Notes: generated by a model from the sequence alone, not told the origin. Counted from the first letter of the stretch, positions 1 through 12,538 are shown. The stretch: DNA of 64,000 nt from Maribacter litopenaei (GCF_025244665.1 NZ_CP104205.1:1981001-2045000); one strand, 5' to 3'. Program-made: numbers and translations.

Positions 1-5
1 TTATA

Positions 6-680
6 ATGAGAATCGATATTATCACTGTACTGCCCGAACTACTTAAAAGTCCGTTCGAAGCATCGATCCTTAAAAGAGCCATTGACAAAGGTTTGGTGGA
101 AGTCCATCTACACAATTTGAGGGATTACACAGATAATAGTTATAATCAAGTAGACGATTATCAATTTGGTGGGGGAGCCGGAATGGTTATGATGATAGAG
201 CCGATTGACAAGTGCATATCAGAACTTTCATCGCAAAGAAAGTATGATGAGGTCATTTATATGACCCCGGATGGTAATACCCTAAATCAAAAAATCGCAA
301 ATACCCTGTCACTCTTAGAAAATATAATAATTCTTTGTGGTCATTACAAGGGGGTGAATCAACGCGTTAGGGATTTGTTTATCACCAAGGAAATCTCCAT
401 AGGGGATTATGTTTTGTCCGGAGGGGAATTAGGGGCTGCAGTCCTTTGTGACACCGTGATAAGGCTCCTACCTGGTGTTTTGAATGATGAGACTTCTGCC
501 CTTACCGATAGTTTTCAGGATGGATTGTTGGCACCTCCAGTCTATACGAGACCAGCGGAATACAAAGGAATAAAAGTTCCGGAAATTCTACTGAGTGGAA
601 ATTTTGGGAAAATAGAGGAATGGCGTGAAGAAAAGGCCCAGGAGAGAACACAAAAATTAAGACCTGATCTTTTACAATAA
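6..680 (+). CDS. trmD: tRNA (guanine-N1)-methyltransferase TrmD
   Basis: This enzyme methylates N1 of G37 next to the anticodon of tRNAs, using S-adenosylmethionine, and so prevents frameshifting during translation. The 224-residue protein has the usual family length. It begins [12 protein letters not shown], carries GGGAGMVM near residue 57, and has the trefoil-knot SAM-binding stretch [15 protein letters not shown] and [15 protein letters not shown] between residues about 110 and 145. The start ATG lies six bases inside the window, so its promoter is not visible. It is followed by rplS in the same direction, a conserved bacterial pairing. The reading frame is intact. Confidence 0.97.
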   Translation: MRIDIITVLPELLKSPFEASILKRAIDKGLVEVHLHNLRDYTDNSYNQVDDYQFGGGAGMVMMIEPIDKCISELSSQRKYDEVIYMTPDGNTLNQKIANTLSLLENIIILCGHYKGVNQRVRDLFITKEISIGDYVLSGGELGAAVLCDTVIRLLPGVLNDETSALTDSFQDGLLAPPVYTRPAEYKGIKVPEILLSGNFGKIEEWREEKAQERTQKLRPDLLQ

Positions 681-697
681 AATTTGGTCCAAAATAT

Positions 698-727
698 TTG
701 TACATTTTAAATTTCGAAGTATTTTTG
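698..727 (+). promoter_or_regulatory. Bacteroidota-type promoter for rplS
   Basis: TTG at 698-700 is followed by a 19-base spacer and TATTTTTG at 720-727, matching the Bacteroidota TTG/TAnnTTTG promoter form. Transcription would start just after, near GCACC, giving a leader of about 65 bases before rplS. The match is seen directly; use as a promoter is inferred. Confidence 0.6.
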
Positions 728-798
728 CACCCTGTTAAATCAACCTCTGACGAAAATCGTGAACGTTGTTTTGATTTAATTCCAATATTAAAATAAAA

Positions 799-1150
799 AT
801 GGAATCATTAATAAAGTTTGTACAGGACGAATTCGTAGCTAAAAAGGAGTTTCCAAAATTTTCTGCTGGTGATACTATTACGGTATACTATGAAATTAAG
901 GAAGGTGAAAAAACACGTACCCAGTTTTTCAAAGGGGTGGTTATCCGAGAGAAGAGGAACAGGTGCTACCGAAACTTTTACAATACGTAAAATGTCAGGT
1001 ACAGTTGGTGTAGAACGTATATTCCCAATCAATCTTCCTGCACTTCAAAAAATAGAGGTTAACAAGAAAGGTAAAGTACGTAGATCACGTATTTACTACT
1101 TCAGAGGCCTAACAGGTAAAAAGGCAAGAATTAAAGAGGTAAGGTCTTAG
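799..1150 (+). CDS. rplS: 50S ribosomal protein L19 (frame broken by one base)
   Basis: L19 sits at the 30S-50S interface of the ribosome. The first frame reads [12 protein letters not shown] to FFKGVVI, and the second continues [17 protein letters not shown] to ARIKEVRS. Both halves are typical L19. The break is an extra G at 947: CCGAGAG stands where CCAGAG would encode the family sequence VVIQRRGTG. Removing it gives 116 residues, the normal length. L19 is normally essential, so the break is very unlikely to be real. The gene lies downstream of trmD and has its own promoter and a strong terminator. Confidence 0.95.
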
Positions 1151-1175
1151 TTCCAATACTCTGATTATACAGATA

Positions 1176-1206
1176 AAAACACCGAAATTCATTCGGTGTT
1201 TTTTTA
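1176..1206 (+). terminator. rho-independent terminator after rplS
   Basis: AAAACACCGAA and TTCGGTGTTTT form a GC-centred stem with a short ATTCA loop, followed by a T run. It ends the trmD-rplS unit. Confidence 0.85.
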
Positions 1207-1284
1207 TGAACATTTGTTAAAAAGCTAAGTTCATAAATTGTTCATTATTAATTGGTTGCAAAAAATGCCTTTGTATTCATTTTT

Positions 1285-1706
1285 TCATTATATTTAGGTG
1301 TGATTAAGGAAGAGAGCTGAGGTAAAAAGTAGTTACTTCCCATCACTATAAAGTTTACGTTCTTTATATTGTGGCCTAATCAAAGTAAGTGTTTTCTAGG
1401 GAAGCATTTGACTCGATGAGCATTAAGTTTAAAGGCTGTCGCTTTTAAAAATAATGTGGACAACTTTTTTTCAGATGATGGGAAGTTACCCAAAAATTGA
1501 AACAAAATTGTTAAGGCAACAAAAAAGAAATGTTTAGTAAATGCTCGATTATAGAATGGAGATTGAAATACATTTCAAACGTTGATATAGTGACGCAGAG
1601 GCAATCAAGGGTTGCAGTTTTAATTAACTTTAAAACAACATGTCTGTAAACTATTTCTAAAAAGCCATATCAAAGTATTAGTACGTTGATATGGCTTTTG
1701 TTATTT
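1285..1706 (+). ncRNA. candidate structured non-coding RNA in the rplS-icd gap
   Basis: The 600-base gap between rplS and icd has no credible reading frame but shows several complementary segments. GTTACTTCCCATCA near 1332-1345 can pair with TGATGGGAAGTTAC near 1476-1489, with one mismatch. TTAAAGGC and GCTTTTAA flank a tight loop near 1430-1449. GAGCATT near 1417 can pair with AATGCTC near 1547. The segment ends in a strong hairpin at 1660-1706. A TATATTTA element near 1289 could be a -7 box. I looked for tmRNA, RNase P and SRP RNA signature motifs and did not see them, and cannot assign a family. The RNA is an inference from pairing and terminator only. Confidence 0.35.
1660..1706 (+). terminator. 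strong hairpin terminator upstream of icd
   Basis: AAAAGCCATATCAA at 1660-1673 is the perfect inverted repeat of TTGATATGGCTTTT at 1686-1699, with a 12-base loop and a T-rich tail. No protein gene precedes it within 500 bases, which is the main reason to suspect a non-coding transcript. Confidence 0.7.
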
Positions 1707-1771
1707 CACAAAACTTCCCATAAGCCTTAAATATTAAGGCTAGACCTCACAATTTAGGCTGGATAAAATTG

Positions 1772-1779
1772 TATATTTG
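1772..1779 (+). promoter_or_regulatory. -7 promoter element for icd
   Basis: TATATTTG matches TAnnTTTG exactly and is followed by CACC, a common Bacteroidota start context, 27 bases before the icd ATG. The upstream TTG-like element is weak (TTTA near 1753). Confidence 0.55.
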
Positions 1780-1799
1780 CACCGCTTGAATTTAAATAA

Positions 1800-4029
<2,230 letters not shown>

Positions 4030-4043
4030 TATAAACTTATATA

Positions 4044-4084
4044 AAGTAAAAAGACCCCATCTTCTATGGGGCCTTTTTACTTTA
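4044..4084 (+). terminator. terminator after icd
   Basis: AAAGTAAAAAG-CCCCAT pairs with ATGGGG-CTTTTTACTTT around a short loop. The long symmetrical stem can act in both directions. Confidence 0.85.
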
Positions 4085-4141
4085 AATTATCGTTAACCTT
4101 AAAATTGATAAAGGATTTCTCTTTATTTTTAAAAAAATTCT

Positions 4142-6530
4142 ATGAAGAAGCCTCTTTGGCTATTCCTTTTTCTTTGCTTTTATTTTTCAAATGTGTCATC
4201 GCAGGAAAAATTTACACTAAGCGGGGTCATTACGGAAGCGTCAAGTAATGAAACCCTTATTGGCGTTACAATAGCATTTCCAAGCTTGGGAAGTGGTGCT
4301 ACCACCAACGAATATGGATTCTACTCTATTACCTTGCCAAAAGGCGAATACCAGGCTGTTGTAAGTTATCTTGGATTTAGGGATATCGTCCAAAACATCA
4401 CATTGGAAAAGGATATGAAAATGGACTTTCAACTTTCTGAAGAGGCCGAGCAACTTCAAGAGGTTATCGTCACGGAGAATGTAGAGAAACTGGATATTAG
4501 AAAACCACAGATGAGCGTAAATACGCTTTCTGTAGGAACTATAAAAAAAATACCGGTAATTACGGGAGAAGCCGATGTGATTAAGTCCATATTATTGTTG
4601 CCCGGCGTAACCAATGCTGGTGAGGGCGCGTCCGGTTTTAATGTAAGAGGTGGTTCGGCAGACCAAAACTTGATTCTTTTGGACGAGGCCATCATATTTA
4701 ATTCATCCCATTTATTCGGGTTCTTTTCGGTATTTAATCCGGATGCCATCAAGGATATCAAACTATATAAAGGTGGTATTCCTGCAAGATATGGTGGTCG
4801 GGTATCCTCTGTGTTGGATATTTTTCAAAAGGAAGGAAATAGCAAAGAATTTAAAATGAATGGAGGAATTGGTGCGGTAGCTAGTCGTTTATTGGTAGAA
4901 GGACCCATCAAAAAAGACCAAGCTGCCTTTCTTATAGGAGGTCGTGCCTCCTATGCCCATTTGTTCCTACCCCTATTTGATGTGGACAATACCGCCTATT
5001 TTTATGATTTAAATACAAAGCTTAATTACAAAATCAACGAAAGCAATAATATATATCTTTCTCGGATATTTTGGAAGGGACGTGTTTGGAATTAATGAAA
5101 GCTTCGTGAACACGTATGGAAATGCAGTAGGCAATTTTAGATGGAACCATCTATTTTCTGATAAACTCTTTTCCAATCTTTCCCTAATTTATTCAGATTA
5201 TTACTACGGCTTAAAATTGGACTTTGTTGGGTTCAACTGGAACTCAGGAATACGAAACTTCAACGTCAAATATGATTTAAAACATTATGTGAACGATAAA
5301 CTTCAGGTCAACTATGGCCTCAATAATATTTATTACCAATTCAATCCGGGGAAAATAGAACCTAGCAATGAAAATTCCGGAATCATCGAAGAACAACTGA
5401 TTCAGAAATATGCCAATGAATTTGCGGCATACCTAGATTTTGAGCATCGTCTTACGGAAAAGCTAAGTTTAGGCTACGGACTTCGGTTCAGTTATTTTAA
5501 TAGGTTGGGCCAAGATGAATTGAATGTCTACGCAAATAATAACCCGGTGAATTTTAACCCGCTATTGTATATATACCAAGAGGCCGAACCTATTTCTATT
5601 GCTACATCCGGCAGAAATGAAAGTTTAGCCAAATTTACCAATTGGGAGCCACGGCTTTCCCTTTCCTATACTTTAACGGACGATAGCTCCATTAAATCAA
5701 GCTATACGAGGTTGGCACAATACCTACACCTACTTTCCAACACTAGCTCCCCTACTCCATTGGATGTCCGGACACCTAGCGATGCATTTGTAAAACCACA
5801 ATTATTAGATCAATATGCTCTTGGATATTTTAAAAGTTTCAATAATGACGATTATAGTCTAGAAACGGAAGTATTTTACAAGGATGTCCAAAATAGAATA
5901 GACTATATTGATGGGGCGAACCTAATTGCCAACAATTCCATTGAACAGGTTATTTTAAATGGCGAAGCTAGGGCTTATGGTCTAGAGCTTTTATTTCGTA
6001 AAAATGAAGGGAAATTTCAAGGATGGTTGTCATACACTCTATCCAAATCGGAACAGCGTACACCAGGTAGGTTTATTAATGGAACCAATACTTTGGAGAC
6101 AGGGATTAATAACGGGAATTGGTATAACACCCCATATGACAAGACCCACGATATTTCTTTGTTTGCCAGCTATGATTTAAATGAAAAATGGAGTTTTAAT
6201 ACGAATTTTGTGTATCAAACGGGGCAACCCACTAATTATCCCATCGGCCAATTCGAGTTTCAAGGGCTCGCTGTTCCCTATTACGGATTAAGAAATGAAC
6301 AAAGGCTACCTGCTTACAACAGATTGGATATATCAGCAAGTCTAACTCCAAGAAAGAATAAGAACAGAAAAATTAAGGGGGAATGGGTATTTAGTATTTA
6401 TAATGTGTACAACAAGCGAAATGCCGCCTCCATTAACTTTAGAAGGAATGACGATACAGGTGCCAATGAAGCGGTAAGAACGAGCATTTTTGGTATTGTC
6501 CCAGCGGTAACCTATAATTTTAAGTTATAA
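4142..6530 (+). CDS. TonB-dependent outer-membrane receptor with N-terminal carboxypeptidase-like domain (one frame break)
   Basis: The protein starts with a signal peptide (MKKPLWLFLFLCFYFSNVSSQ). Next comes a carboxypeptidase-regulatory-like beta domain (residues about 25-110, GVTIAFPSLGSGATTNEYGFYSI), a plug domain (about 120-225, LLLPGVTNAGEGASGFNVRGG) and a beta-barrel ending in aromatic-rich NFKL. The frame breaks at 5063, where TCTCGG replaces TCTGG. Repair gives YLSGYFGRDVFG and about 795 residues. The DUF4249 lipoprotein starts three bases after it, and that pairing is recurrent in Bacteroidota. The ligand is unknown. Confidence 0.9.
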
Positions 6531-6533
6531 GTA

Positions 6534-7389
6534 ATGAAAAATCTGCTTTATTGCTTACTAATCATATTACTTGCCTCTTCCTGTGAAGATGTCATAGAAG
6601 TTGATTTACCAACCGAATCCCCACGCCTATCGGTAGACGCGGTGATAAGAATGGATACTTCTCTGGCCATGACCACTGCAGGAATTAAATTAAATTTGAC
6701 CAGTTCATTTTTTGATAACAACAATTCTTTATCAGATGCAGATGTCGTTATTCGGAATCTTGATTTCGTATCCGATAATCCTTCTGAAAGCGATGAAATC
6801 ACCTTTGAAGAGGTTTCACCTGGTATGTATGAAGCGATCGGAAGCACATCCTTTTTTACAACTGGACAGTTGGCACTCTTCATAAACTTCAATGGTGAGC
6901 AATATTATGCCAAAACAAGATTTGTGCCCACCTCACCCATTGAAACATTGGAACAAGGAGAGCAAACACTTTTCACGGGTGAGGAAACGGAAGTAATTCT
7001 GAGTTTTACGGACAATGGAGGACGTAACGATTTTTATATTTTTGATTTTGGATTCAATGAATTTCACGGTTACCGAGGACGAATTCTATCAAGGGCAGCG
7101 TTTTGAGTTTTCTTATTTCTATGAAGATATTGAGCCAGGGCAGGAACTAACCATTAGTATATTGGGGGCGGATGAATCTTTCTTTAATTATATGAATCAA
7201 ATAATCGTCCAAGCTGGTGGCGACCAAGGTCCCTTTCAAACTCCTGCCGCCACAGTACGAGGAAATATTTTTAACGTTACGGGCATCCCTAATCCGGAAG
7301 ACCTGGAGTCCATTGAACAGACGGAAGATTTTCCCCTAGGTTATTTTGCGGTCGTTCAGGAATATCAAAGTAACATTACTATAGAATAA
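6534..7389 (+). CDS. DUF4249 outer-membrane-associated lipoprotein (one frame break)
   Basis: The N-terminus has a lipoprotein signal with lipobox LASSC (residues about 14-18), so the protein is probably anchored to a membrane by a lipidated cysteine. The rest resembles DUF4249 proteins (YFIxxFGFNEF-like NDFYIFDFGFNEF, then EDEFYQGQRFEFSYFYED). The frame breaks at 7066-7067, where TTCACGG stands for TTCTGG; repair gives NEFLVTEDEFY and 284 residues. It is translationally close to the TonB receptor and probably forms a receptor complex with it, in the way SusD-like lipoproteins pair with SusC. The function is inferred from the pairing only. Confidence 0.85.
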
Positions 7390-7390
7390 T

Positions 7391-7630
7391 ATGAGGACAG
7401 ATAAGGAAATGATGGTAAAAGGTATCAAAAAATTGGCCTTTACCATTTTACTCATGTTTTTGGCCCCTGTGGTCATTTGGCAAGCATTTAAGAATGAAGG
7501 GCATCCCCTTTATTGGCCTGTTTTGATTCTAGGTCTTCTGTTGGCCTTTTATGCCATTTATTCAGGATTTAAAGGTATTCAAACTGTAGTGGACTCACTA
7601 TTTGGGGGTAAAAGCAAACCGAAAAATTAA
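7391..7630 (+). CDS. small two-helix membrane protein (DUF6095-like)
   Basis: A 79-residue protein with two predicted membrane segments (LAFTILLMFLAPVVIWQAF and VLILGLLLAFYAIYSGF) and a basic C-terminus GGKSKPKN. It resembles small flavobacterial proteins grouped as DUF6095; I am fairly but not fully sure of that assignment. It starts two bases after the DUF4249 gene and may be cotranscribed. Its last 33 bases overlap the convergent DUF4294 gene. No function is known. Confidence 0.7.
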   Translation: MRTDKEMMVKGIKKLAFTILLMFLAPVVIWQAFKNEGHPLYWPVLILGLLLAFYAIYSGFKGIQTVVDSLFGGKSKPKN

Positions 7631-8327
7631 TTGCCGAGACACTTTATTTCGGGCCGGCTTTTTCCACTTATTGTAGAGCTTGCCATAATCGTAGTCCAAC
7701 ACCGTTTCCTGTCGTTCCAACTGTCCAGCTGCAAAGGCACGCTGTAAAATATCCTCTATGAGATAATCCTCTTCGATTTCATCGGGATGAAATTCTTCTT
7801 TTATACTTATCTTGAATAGTTTGGCAGTGGTATTGTACCGAGAAAGCCCGCCATCCATTCCTAAGTTCCTTTACCAAGTCGAATGCTGTGGTACCCGTTT
7901 GCCGGTATATCAGTTTTACCAAAATCTGCCCCTCCGTTCTAGTCAATTTCTTTAATTCTTCCGAGAATTCTTCCTCAATATACTTTTGAACCTTCTCGGT
8001 ATATTTTTTACGCTTTCTAGTTTTGGTGATTTTGGTAAGGCTGTCATTAAGTTCCACCAAACGTTCCGCGGCCAATTTGGCATAAGGATAGACCTTATGG
8101 GTCTTACGCCTTAAAATATAATAACGGAGCTTGTCCTCGTAAGAAGAAAACTCCAGCTCACCAAAGACATAGGCCTCATCCAAGGAAATGGAACTCTGAA
8201 CAATGGAATCCCCTGCAAGGATAATCATCTTCTCGGATAGAGAGTCCAATTCCTGTTCGGCCACCTGCCCAATGGATTTTGTTTGGGATATCAGGAAAAC
8301 AAGCAATAAAAAACTAATTCTCAGCAT
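7598..8327 (-). CDS. DUF4294 secreted protein (one frame break)
   Basis: A 242-residue exported protein with signal peptide MLRISFLLLVFLISQTKSIGQ. The body carries the DUF4294 pattern (YYILRRKTHKVYPYAKLAAERL, then GQILVKLIYRQTGTTAFDLVKELRNGW). The frame breaks at 7840 (extra G on the + strand). Restoring TCTGG on the coding strand gives GWRAFWYNTTAKLFKIS, which joins the two halves. The gene is convergent with, and overlaps, the preceding small membrane gene, and is divergent from the M42 peptidase. The biochemical role is unknown. Confidence 0.85.
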
Positions 8328-8522
8328 AGTACTATTCGTGCAAAAGCCCTGCCAAAATTAACGATAATTGATTCAGCATATTATTAAAAACAAGTGAATA
8401 TTGCTAAGTTTGTATTCAACATAATAAAGCAAGACTTGCGAATAATTTAAGTGACTCATTCAAAAGTTTCCCGCACATCTTGGAATATTTAAATCTCGAT
8501 CATAGAATTAAACAAATAATGC

Positions 8523-9612
8523 ATGGCTAACAAAAACATCATCAATAAAAAATCCCTCGATTTTTTGGAAAAATACTTGAACAATGCGTCTCCTACCGGT
8601 TATGAATGGGAAGGACAAAAGCTCGGATGGAGTATTTAAAACCTTATGTGGACACCTTTATTACCGATACATATGGGAGTGCCGTAGGTGTTATTAACCC
8701 GGATGCAAAATACAAGGTAGTAATTGAGGGACATTCTGATGAAATTTCATGGTATGTAAATTACATAACGGAGAATGGACTTCTATATGTAATTAGAAAT
8801 GGCGGGAGCGACCACCAAATCGCACCTAGTAAGTGGGTGAACATACATACCAAAAATGGTATTGTAAAAGGGGTTTTTGGTTGGCCTGCTATACATACCA
8901 GGAAAAAATGATAAGGAGGAACCTCCAAAACTGGACAACATATTTATTGACATTGGTGCCAAGAATAAGGAAGAAGTAGAGAAAATGGGGGTGCACGTAG
9001 GTTGTGTTATTACATACCCGGATACATTTCAAGTTTTGAACGGTGATAAATATGTTTGCAGGGCGATTGATAACCGTGCTGGTGGGTTTATGGTTGCGGA
9101 AGTGGCCCGACTATTACACGAAAACAAAAAAAAGTTGCCATTTGGTCTATACATTACCAATTCGGTCCAAGAGGAAATTGGACTTCGCGGTGCGGAAATG
9201 ATAACCCGAGACGATAAAACCAAATGTTGCCATCGTTACCGATGTTTGCCATGACACCACGACCCCGATGATTGAGAAAAAGACCCAGGGTCACACAGAA
9301 ATTGGGGCCGGATCCGTCATCTCCTATGCGCCTGCCGTACAAAATAAACTTAGGGAGCGAATTATTGAAACGGCTGAAGCCAAAAAAATTCCATTCCAAA
9401 GAATGGCGGCCTCCCGTATGACAGGAACAGATACGGATGCCTTTGCCTACAGCAATGGTGGTGTTGCCTCAGCATTGATTTCATTGCCTTTGCGCTACAT
9501 GCATACTACTGTTGAAATGGTTCATAAAGACGATGTTGAAAACGTTATACGATTGATTTACGAAACACTATTAAATATCAAAGAAGGGGAAACCTTCAGT
9601 TATTTTGACTAA
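8523..9612 (+). CDS. M42 family metallopeptidase (three frame breaks)
   Basis: A glutamyl-aminopeptidase/endoglucanase-type M42 peptidase, a cytosolic two-metal aminopeptidase. Metal and catalytic motifs are VVIEGHSDEISW (His, Asp), AIDNRAGGFM (bridging Asp), VQEEIGLRGAEM (Glu-Glu), VTDVCHDTT (Asp) and RYMHTTVEMVH (His). The frame breaks near 8624 (lost T), 8901 (extra G) and 9208 (extra G). Each lies in a TCTGG or CCAGA word, and repair gives GQKLWMEYLKPYV, HTRKNDKEEPP and MITQTIKPNVAI. The start ATG at 8523 gives MANKNIINKKSLDF, and the restored length is 362 residues, normal for M42. Confidence 0.92.
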
Positions 9613-9618
9613 ATTGTA

Positions 9619-9646
9619 GACCCGCCTATAGGCGGGTTTCTTTTTT
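9619..9646 (+). terminator. terminator after M42 peptidase
   Basis: ACCCGCC-TATA-GGCGGGT hairpin followed by TTCTTTTTT. The T run ends directly at the ATG of the next gene (9647), so the terminator occupies the leader of that gene. Confidence 0.85.
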
Positions 9647-10204
9647 ATGGACGAACTTATAGACATTTTGGATGCCGAGGGAAATCCTAAAGGGATATCC
9701 CTTATGAAATCGGAAGCGCACCGAAAAGGACTTTTTCATGCTACCGTTCATATTTGGTTTTATACGTCCAACAGTGAAGTACTACTTCAACAAAGAGGTA
9801 AGGATAAAGATACCCACCCCTTACTTTGGGATGTTTCCGTAGCCGGACATGTTGGGGCTGGTGAAATAATTGAGACCTCTGCGGTCCGTGAGGTATCCGA
9901 GGAAATTGGTCTAAAAATTAGCCCATCGGATTTATTAAAAATCGGTGCGTTTAAATCAGTTCAAAAGCATTCAGAGGATCTGGTTGATTGTGAATTCCAT
10001 CACACCTATATATGTCGGTTACATGTACCATTGGAAGACTTGAAAAAACAGGAGAGCGAGGTAGAAAGTCTAGCGTTGGTTCCTATCGATCAATTCAGAA
10101 ATGAACTCTTGGCTGAAAAATCAAATAGGTATGTACCCCATAGCCATGACTACTATAGGACAATAATTAAAGCGCTTGAAAAAGGCATTAAAGCGAATCT
10201 ATAA
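9647..10204 (+). CDS. NUDIX hydrolase, isopentenyl-isomerase-like
   Basis: A 185-residue NUDIX protein. The Nudix box is GHVGAGEIIETSAV followed by REVSEEIGL (residues about 66-88), matching Gx5Ex7REUxEExGU. The N-terminus DELIDILDAEGNPKG and the segment HATVHIWFYTSNSEVLLQQRGKDKDTHP place it with the YfcD/isopentenyl-diphosphate-isomerase-like branch. Members of that branch include true IPP isomerases and uncharacterised hydrolases, so the substrate is open. The start lies at the end of the previous terminator and no Shine-Dalgarno is evident, which is normal for flavobacteria. The 3' end overlaps convergent hisS by 17 bases. Confidence 0.88.
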   Translation: MDELIDILDAEGNPKGISLMKSEAHRKGLFHATVHIWFYTSNSEVLLQQRGKDKDTHPLLWDVSVAGHVGAGEIIETSAVREVSEEIGLKISPSDLLKIGAFKSVQKHSEDLVDCEFHHTYICRLHVPLEDLKKQESEVESLALVPIDQFRNELLAEKSNRYVPHSHDYYRTIIKALEKGIKANL

Positions 10205-11931
10205 ATTTTTGGGTATCCGCCAAGCTGTACGTTCTTTGTTCACCACTCTGCATGTTCTTCACCACAAACGAACTATTGTTCAGCTCTTTCTCGCCCAAAA
10301 AAATTACATAGGGTACATTCCGATTATTGGCGTATTTCAACTGTTTATTAAGTTTTGCATCCGAAGGGTAGATGTCCGCCTTAACACCATGTTTTCTTAA
10401 CACCGTTGTTAGCTTTAAGGCGGCTAAACCCTCTTTAGTTCCAAAGTTGAAGCATAACACATCCAAAGAACGGTCTATGGCCTCCGGAAATAGGTCCAAT
10501 TCCTCTAGGGATCAAATAAATTCTGTCCAAACCAAAAGAGATGCCCACACCACTGACATCATTTAATCCAAAGATCCCAGTTAAGTCATCATATCTACCG
10601 CCACCACCTATGGAACCCATAGAGACACCCTCCGGAGCAGCTACTTCAAAAATGGCCCCTGTATAATAATTCAATCCTCTCGCCAAAGTGACATCAATGA
10701 CCAATTTGGCGGACTGTAATCCCAAATTGGAAATGGTTTCCAAAATAAAACGCAGTTCCTTAACCCCTTTACTTCCTTCCTCTGAGGATTTTAATAATTG
10801 CTCTAATATCTGTAACTGGTCCGTATTACTGCCATCCAAATTGAACAGGGGGGCAGCTTTTTCAATGGCGGTTTCCGAAATCCCTTTAGAGAGCATTTCT
10901 TTTTTAACGCCCTCCTCCCCTATCTTATCCAATTTATCCAAGGCTACTGTAAAATCGATCAGCAAATCCTTTGCCCCGATGACTTCGGCGATACCTGCGA
11001 GAATTTTACGGTTGTTCAATTTAATGGTGACACCTTCCAGTTTTAAATCGGAAAACACTGTATCGTACAATTGTATAAGCTCTACTTCTTGTAAAAGCGA
11101 ATCGGAACCTACGACATCCGCATCACATTGATAGAATTCCCTAAAACGTCCTTTTTGAGGCCTATCAGCACGCCATACCGGCTGAATTTGATATCGCTTA
11201 AAGGGAAAATCCAATTCATTCTGATGCATGACGACATAACGGGCAAAGGGAACCGTTAAATCATATCTTAGGGCCTTCTCAGAAATAAATGGGGTAAGAT
11301 TTCCGGAATCAAGATTTTTAATTACCTGAACATACAAAGCGTCTAATGGTAATTCAGACAAATCATCACTAAAAATATTCTCGGATGAGAAATCCATAGA
11401 AGAGTTATCTTGTTTGGATTTATTTTTAACTATAGTAAAAACCCATTTAAGTAAATATTCTTTATAGGACTTTATAGCTTTAAAATAAATATCACTAAAT
11501 CTATTATTATAATCATCTTTGAAATTGTGTAGATGAAAATTGAATATTCTTACTATATTTTCATTTCTCAAATATTCACTAAGAATGATGTTTTTATTTC
11601 GAATGTCCTCTCCAAATTCTTGGTCAACACTGGAACATATCTTTTTAAGTCGATCAGTCATTACTAATCTAAAACTCTTTGACTCCAAAATATCTCCAGC
11701 AAATTTTTCGAAATAATCCCCTGAATTTAAGATCTTGAAAATCAAACGGTCACCTTCGTCCCCATATTTGCCCATCAAGGTTTCTGAATTTTCAAAGGAT
11801 GGAGTTTCAATAGGCTGAAATCCAAACGTTTGAAAATGCTTTTTAACTACATCAAAAATATAGTTTCGTTTTACTACTTCGGCGGGTGTAAAATCGCGGG
11901 TTCCTTTAGGTATAGAGGGTTTTTGTGCCAT
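10188..11931 (-). CDS. hisS: histidyl-tRNA synthetase with large insertion (one frame break)
   Basis: Class II synthetase that charges tRNA-His. The N-terminus is [15 protein letters not shown]; motif 2 is in [12 protein letters not shown] and [23 protein letters not shown]; the histidine loop is [13 protein letters not shown]; motif 3 is [11 protein letters not shown]; an anticodon-binding domain follows. Residues about 73-205 form an extra block of roughly 125 residues between ILNSGDY and [10 protein letters not shown], where relatives known to me have about 20. The restored protein is about 580 residues rather than about 455. The frame breaks near 10508-10511; repair gives a normal RIYLIL(V)EELDLFPE join. 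This lesion is not at CCAGA. Confidence 0.93.
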
Positions 11932-11992
11932 TACATATATTTTGTAAAAAGGTCCTTTTCTTCAGTCACTTTTAAGTGCGACAAATATCGTG

Positions 11993-12463
11993 TTATCCTA
12001 TAACTTTATCAAACCACTGGTACAATTCTCCCTTGGTGATGACAGCACCTTGTTTTATAAGTTCAAATTTATCCTGGTTAGGGTCATCCGTATAAGCTTT
12101 CGAAGCCGTCATATAATCCACGAAGTCGGATTGCCAGTTCTTTCTGAACCAATCAAAACCTACCTTGGTCGTCAAATCGATTTCCGGATTCATTATTTTC
12201 ACTGCGATGAGTTTCATTTCTTTGTCGGTCAAATGAAAAAGGTGCATTTGCTGCTCCGAAATATTCTCAAGGAATTCCACCTTGGTCAAAACCCCTTCCC
12301 ATACCAAATCACTGAAAACATCCAATTCCTCTTCCGCCACTTCGGGCTTGCTTTTCTTTATTTCGTCCCATTCATTCTTATCAATCGACTGTGTCGCTAG
12401 AAAATTAATGAACTCAGGGTGAAGTTCTTCCAATTGCTCCTTTGTAAGTCTTGTGTATTTCAT
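11993..12463 (-). CDS. DUF6495 family hypothetical protein
   Basis: A 156-residue acidic cytosolic protein (MKYTRLTKEQLEELHPEFINFLA) with no signal peptide or membrane segment. It resembles flavobacterial proteins filed as DUF6495. It lies between hisS and rplI on the same strand, with its own gap on both sides. Tryptophan-rich C-terminal stretches (FDWFRKNWQSDF, YQWFDKVIG) suggest a folded domain. No function is known to me. Confidence 0.7.
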   Translation of the reverse strand: MKYTRLTKEQLEELHPEFINFLATQSIDKNEWDEIKKSKPEVAEEELDVFSDLVWEGVLTKVEFLENISEQQMHLFHLTDKEMKLIAVKIMNPEIDLTTKVGFDWFRKNWQSDFVDYMTASKAYTDDPNQDKFELIKQGAVITKGELYQWFDKVIG

Positions 12464-12489
12464 TCGTTTATTTGTAGGTATGAAACAAA

Positions 12490-12516
12490 TAAGCCTTTCA
12501 GTTTCCTGAAAGGCTT
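12490..12516 (-). terminator. terminator of the rpsF-rpsR-rplI operon
   Basis: AAGCCTTTCA and TGAAAGGCTT form a perfect 10-bp stem with a 6-base loop just after rplI on the minus strand. T-rich sequence lies on both sides, so it may also act on the plus strand. Confidence 0.75.
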
Positions 12517-12538
12517 ACATTTTTTATGTATAATCAGA

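Noticed and set aside
502-705. Minus-strand frames inside trmD and similar long antisense frames elsewhere
   Set aside because: They lack conserved motifs and lie entirely inside well-supported genes on the other strand.
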